A stretch of DNA of 24,354 nt from Saccoglossus kowalevskii (lineage: Eukaryota; Hemichordata; Enteropneusta; Harrimaniidae). The stretch covers positions 108,777 to 133,130 of the forward strand of contig NW_003147777.1 of NCBI RefSeq assembly GCF_000003605.2. Direction: 5' to 3'. The notes beneath the pieces are model-generated. The model searched no databases and had not been told where the DNA came from. It worked only from the letters and a program-made list of their open reading frames with translations. Of the stretch, positions 20,128-24,354 are shown one piece after another (positions within the stretch are counted from its first letter, which is position 1; each line of letters starts with the position of its first letter). The translations under genes were made by a program, and so were the position numbers.

Positions 20128-23100
20128 TCACCTAAGTCATACAAAACAAAAATTCTGTTTCACGGGCTTGCAACACACAACAATTTCTCCGGATGACTAT
20201 GTCATTTGAGCGATATTGCTCATACATTATAACAGTAGCGTCATTCATAAAATAACCGCAGTTTTTATTTAGGCATTATAATTTTTCATTTTTTAATACT
20301 ATGCGCTGAATGTGTACCTGAATGTTGGTGCAGTGAGTGTAAATCTAAACAGTTATAGCTAATCATAAGTACGGTATACGATGCACAGCGCTCATATTTA
20401 CCCTTCATAATCTTACTCTAACTGGGATTATTTAAATATTAAACTACTTTTGTTGCTTGAGATTACTTTGCGAAATCGTATACGATTGGGCATATGACGT
20501 GACCGAATTCATATCATTTTTAGCAATATCGTGACGACAAGGCAAGATTTGCACTATTAAAGTACCACGGATGTGATAACTGTGGTAATAATTTGTATCA
20601 TACAGTGTGCTTCACGTTCAATACACATGTTTGATCTTGTAAGTTAGAGACATGATGTGCGAGTATTAACAATAAACGACATTCAAAACGAAACTAACGT
20701 TGTTGTCGTCACAAAATTAAAACATTCATTATAAGTTAATATGTGATGCGTTGGATAACTAATGTAGATACATGTCAATCATTCATTCCACAATTCAGAA
20801 TGTTGTGTCGTTGTGGTAACGAGTTATATAGGATTAGATACAAATGTATTAGCTTATTAGTTACTTTCTAAACGATTGTTGAACACACATTCGCTTCATA
20901 AAATTAATTAATGGAGTATATTCTTCTTTATTAACTGAAATGTCAAAATATATCGAACCCTTATCTGGTTGTATATATGAACTATCGATGAACTTTACGC
21001 AGAGAAAAACAAAGGGTATGTTGAGTAGGCTGAACCGATTAAAGTCGTGTTGTCAGAGCTTAATTCAATGTTTATGACTTTCAGTTATATTCATATGCAT
21101 AAAATATGCCTCGGGGGACTGTATCAAATTAGATACAACATGAAAGACTAATGTCTTATTTATAAATGCATAACAGCGTGTTTCCGGAAAACGTTAAATT
21201 TCAGGTGTCTGCTGTGCTTTTGAAGGTATAAGCTAACAATGCGGCTTGTTAAAGAATGACGTTTACTTAAATACCCCGCGGAATGAAAGGGAACACCATC
21301 AAAACCTAGAATAAGTTCAAAGTTAAAATACAAACAACAGTATGATAGCTACGCTGAGGATTACGGATTGGTCGAAACCTCGTAAAATGCGATGTTTGGA
21401 ACAGATTATGTGTCGATTGTACATGTTCCCGCATAAACTATTTACCAAGTTGTGTATGTAATACGGCATGAATAAGTGATAATGATATTTTATTTTCTGA
21501 TGGAAGTTGAAATGCACACTAGAGTAAAAGGTCAAATAAAAATGGTGTGTTTGCAGTACACAAAAACATATTCTTGCAACGAAAGTCTATATAAATATGC
21601 TTGCGCACTTTGCAATAATAATATATACCGGTATTTGGGAAAGCACGTGCTATAAATGAAACAAAGAAAATTCTCTCTGAAAATATTACAAACACAAATT
21701 GAAATATATACATTTATCCACACTATTTATTTAGGTAAATACTAAAAAAATAGATATAAGTTAAAATTCATCAAAACATTAATCCCAAACCCCTATTTGT
21801 GGCCACTTATATATACCTCCCGATCATATTTTAGACAATTCTAATGTCTACACGTCGAGTGTACAACATGTTGCCCTTGTTTACACCAGTCTTTTGACGG
21901 ACATGTTTAATTGCCTTTAAAAAAGACAACAAGCATATTACCCCCGATCTCAACATATCGGTTGAAAACTCACCACGTAAATATTTATTTGGAAGTGAAT
22001 TAATGAACTACCTGTTTGTAAATAACAATTTCTAACTCAGAAATTAAGCAACGTTGTATAACTGTATTTGCAGTGGTACAAAAAGATCATTTGATTATAC
22101 GCGACGATCCACTCACTTCTTTCGCATGTGGGTCACCTGCCTGTTGACAAGCGTGACGAATAAAAGTTCCTTCTGATATGCATGTATCTCATAAAAACTA
22201 TGAATTCTAACACTTTCATAGCCGGAGGATCCATCGCATATCATCGGAGCTCTATGTAATTTACGTACACTCATCACCAAGAACGTCAATTGCTCCCAGA
22301 GAAGAATGTTCTTATTGGTTCGCTGACGCTGATTGCTTCCTACATAGCTGGCGGGGTATCCAATCAAGAAATCCAACAAAAGAACTGAAGTGTCTATATG
22401 GTAATACGGCGAAGTAATTAAAGTGCGTGTGATCATATTGCATTGAGTTATCTGGTGGGCGACAGTCAGTACAAACAGATACCTAAAAATTGTAGCTCTC
22501 TATTTATGATGCTTTTTTTTTCAACAAATATTGATAAAGTATGTTGTTTCAAAATGCAATGTCTATGGTGGCATTTTGGAATATAAACAAGGTGAATAGT
22601 GAATCGCAGTACTATTATGAATTAACTTTAGCCGTGAGTGTTTTATAAGTTTAACATATGTGACACTTTGTGTATATAGAGCCGAAATTGATGAAAAAAA
22701 AAACATGATAATTTATATTATAAATAATATCCACATATCAACACTTGATGAATAATGTACGAGAGTTAATTACAATTTGTGGAATGATTCTTAACACAAA
22801 AAGGTCTAATAACACTGATAAATGAATTAATTAAATGCACAGCTACTACTGCCTACCGCGCGTAACCGCACAGTGTGAGGTGGCACAGGGCAGGTCAAAA
22901 AAGTGAAATGCGAATGCAGCGTAATGTCACATATTATTGAACTATTTGCATTCAATCAGGCCCTTTGCTTCCGGGTTTCAATAACACTGTATAACACGTT
23001 TATTAATATATGGCAGCAAACGTCACGATGGAACAAATCGCGTGAAAACAATCTGACGTTGAATAGCCAAAAGTAATACTCTGCTTTTGGTATTATTTCA

Positions 23101-24354
23101 GCAACAGTTCCATATTCTGCAACTTATATTTTTCCTGAATATATATGTGATAAAGATATAGTACTGTCCATGCCTAAAAATTTGCAACCGCTAACACCAA
23201 ACTGTATATCTTGGCCTGGGATCTACTCAAGCTATAGTTATACACAAGGTTCAGAACAATTATAGCTCGTACGTTATTGTCCCAAGATGAAGGTAAGATT
23301 GTGTTTTTTTAAAGTTGATGAACAAAGGAGGGTCTAGGTAAACCGATCAAGAATTTAGCAGCCCCCCCCCTAATTAGAAAAAAAAAGAAAAAAAGATAGG
23401 TATCCAACATCGCATATTGCCGATAAATATTTACCAGGATTAGATTACTACGCAAGTTACGCAAGTTATCGCACGTCAATGTGAGCATAGATACTAATTC
23501 GTTAGTTCAGGATTGTATTATAGGATTGTATACAGATTGAAATATTGAAATTCATGTCAGATGCTTGAGATTGGTTTTGTATACGATAAAATGTATTCAA
23601 ATCAAATCAGTATTTAACTTCACGGTGAATCGGTCATGCTATTTTTGTATGACACATCCTGGAAATTTTATTTCATTATTTGACTTTGTAGAATGTTAAT
23701 TTTTTTTCAAAAACCTACATAGTTAATTTAATTTATAAATCTAAGTAAACACACATTTGTGATATTATATGCCACAAATATAGACTGTGGAAGGGGAATG
23801 TTTGCTCCGAGTCACAAACACAGAGGGGGCAACAAGAAATTAATTTATATCATATAAGAAAGTAGAATAAGACATGCGATTTAGATGTTACAAATCAGTT
23901 TAGGAAAACTTTGGTATACATTTAAAAAGTAGAGCATACCGCGCAACACAAAGAACTGATTATATCATTACTCAATGTGAATACGTCATAACACGCACTC
24001 CATTGACGTGATTACTAAGTGGTCCAATCTTACTGTGATATATAATAAACCTGTGTGTGTGTAACTGAGTCGTGATATTAAATCTACCACTGGCTTAATT
24101 GTGTTTATTAATTCACTCATCTGGTGTTATGTATTCCTTCTCGCCTACCATGCATGCAATCGAATATTTCCATTTGGATTATAATTGCCTAAAGGGTAAA
24201 CACGGCTGTTAACATTAAGCTGCAAGGTCAAATCGGCTGTTTTCAATACGAGAAAACCTTCTGCAATCTTACATTGAAAAACATTCGATTCCATATTGTC
24301 TATCATTCACACGGCTTATTGTTCTATCCAAAATGAGCATGTTCGTTTTCAAAT
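20128..24354. other. Region upstream of the peptide gene, no further gene recognised
   Basis: On the minus strand this holds the unlocated promoter and any 5' untranslated exon of the peptide gene. An acceptor-like T-rich stretch ending GACTTAG lies at about 20132-20148. The frames at 21323-21535, 21519-21723 and 22113-22436 (minus) have no family motif. A GC-richer patch at about 22850-22975 contains an ETS-type CTTCCGGG word near 22969-22976, and an ATG at 23010 opens only 11 codons. A C9 run directly followed by an A-rich tract lies at 23362-23394, and short tandem duplications (ACGCAAGTT twice at 23450-23467; AGGATTGTAT twice near 23509-23531) follow. Confidence 0.5.
23362..23394. repeat. 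C9 homopolymer next to A-rich tract
   Basis: Nine C residues are followed after TAATTAG by an interrupted run of A. This is low-complexity sequence with no sign of coding or of a retroposon body beside it. Confidence 0.7.

Noticed and set aside
22113-22436. 107-codon minus-strand frame as an exon
   Set aside because: A donor-like GGCAG/GTGACC exists near its end and the text looks mildly coding, but there is no family match, acceptor or partner exon in phase.
23010-23045. ATG with 11 codons beside an ETS-like site as a first exon
   Set aside because: The frame is very short, the donor (GTGAAA) is weak and no phase-matched downstream exon was found.
1-24354. tRNA, rRNA or CRISPR array
   Set aside because: No B-box (GGTTCGANTCC) with a matching A-box, no rRNA-like block and no regularly spaced direct repeats were found on either strand by eye.

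Overview
This is an AT-rich, intron-style nuclear DNA window from an animal, most likely a marine invertebrate. It has microsatellites, terminal-inverted-repeat (TIR) elements and foldback repeats, and no long open frame, rRNA or bacterial operon structure. No diagnostic gene fixes the phylum. A lophotrochozoan or invertebrate deuterostome is a guess from the repeat style, not a demonstrated placement.

Layout. Positions 1-95 are a CCACA/CACTA simple repeat. Around 1.26-1.70 kb there is a small CpG-containing patch with two identical NRF-1-type palindromes and an E-box, followed by a GTGA/GCGA tandem tract at 1774-1868. From 1.9 to 6.1 kb no gene is recognised. At 6.1-6.6 kb two inverted-repeat elements lie side by side. 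From 6.6 to 11.4 kb nothing is recognised beyond small hairpins. Positions 11403-12825 form a complete young-looking element with 106-bp TIRs that differ at one base and TA on both sides. It has no recognisable transposase. Positions 12.8-16.0 kb are non-coding as far as I can read. A short MITE with GGATC/GATCC-rich ends lies at 16049-16209.

The main result is on the minus strand between 20064 and 18027. Three short exons join in phase into one open frame of about 116 codons. The predicted protein has a signal peptide, dibasic cleavage sites, a seven-residue Cys ring (C-x5-C) followed by a possible helix, and a Gly-Lys-Arg amidation and cleavage signal. It reads as a secreted, amidated neuropeptide or hormone precursor. 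The ring plus helix plus amidated end resembles the calcitonin/CGRP/adrenomedullin family, but this placement is tentative. The gene is invisible to a long-ORF search because each exon is under 160 bp.

Positions 20.1-24.35 kb contain no recognised gene. I could not run splice, homology or repeat searches, so all gene calls rest on reading splice signals, phase and protein features by eye.
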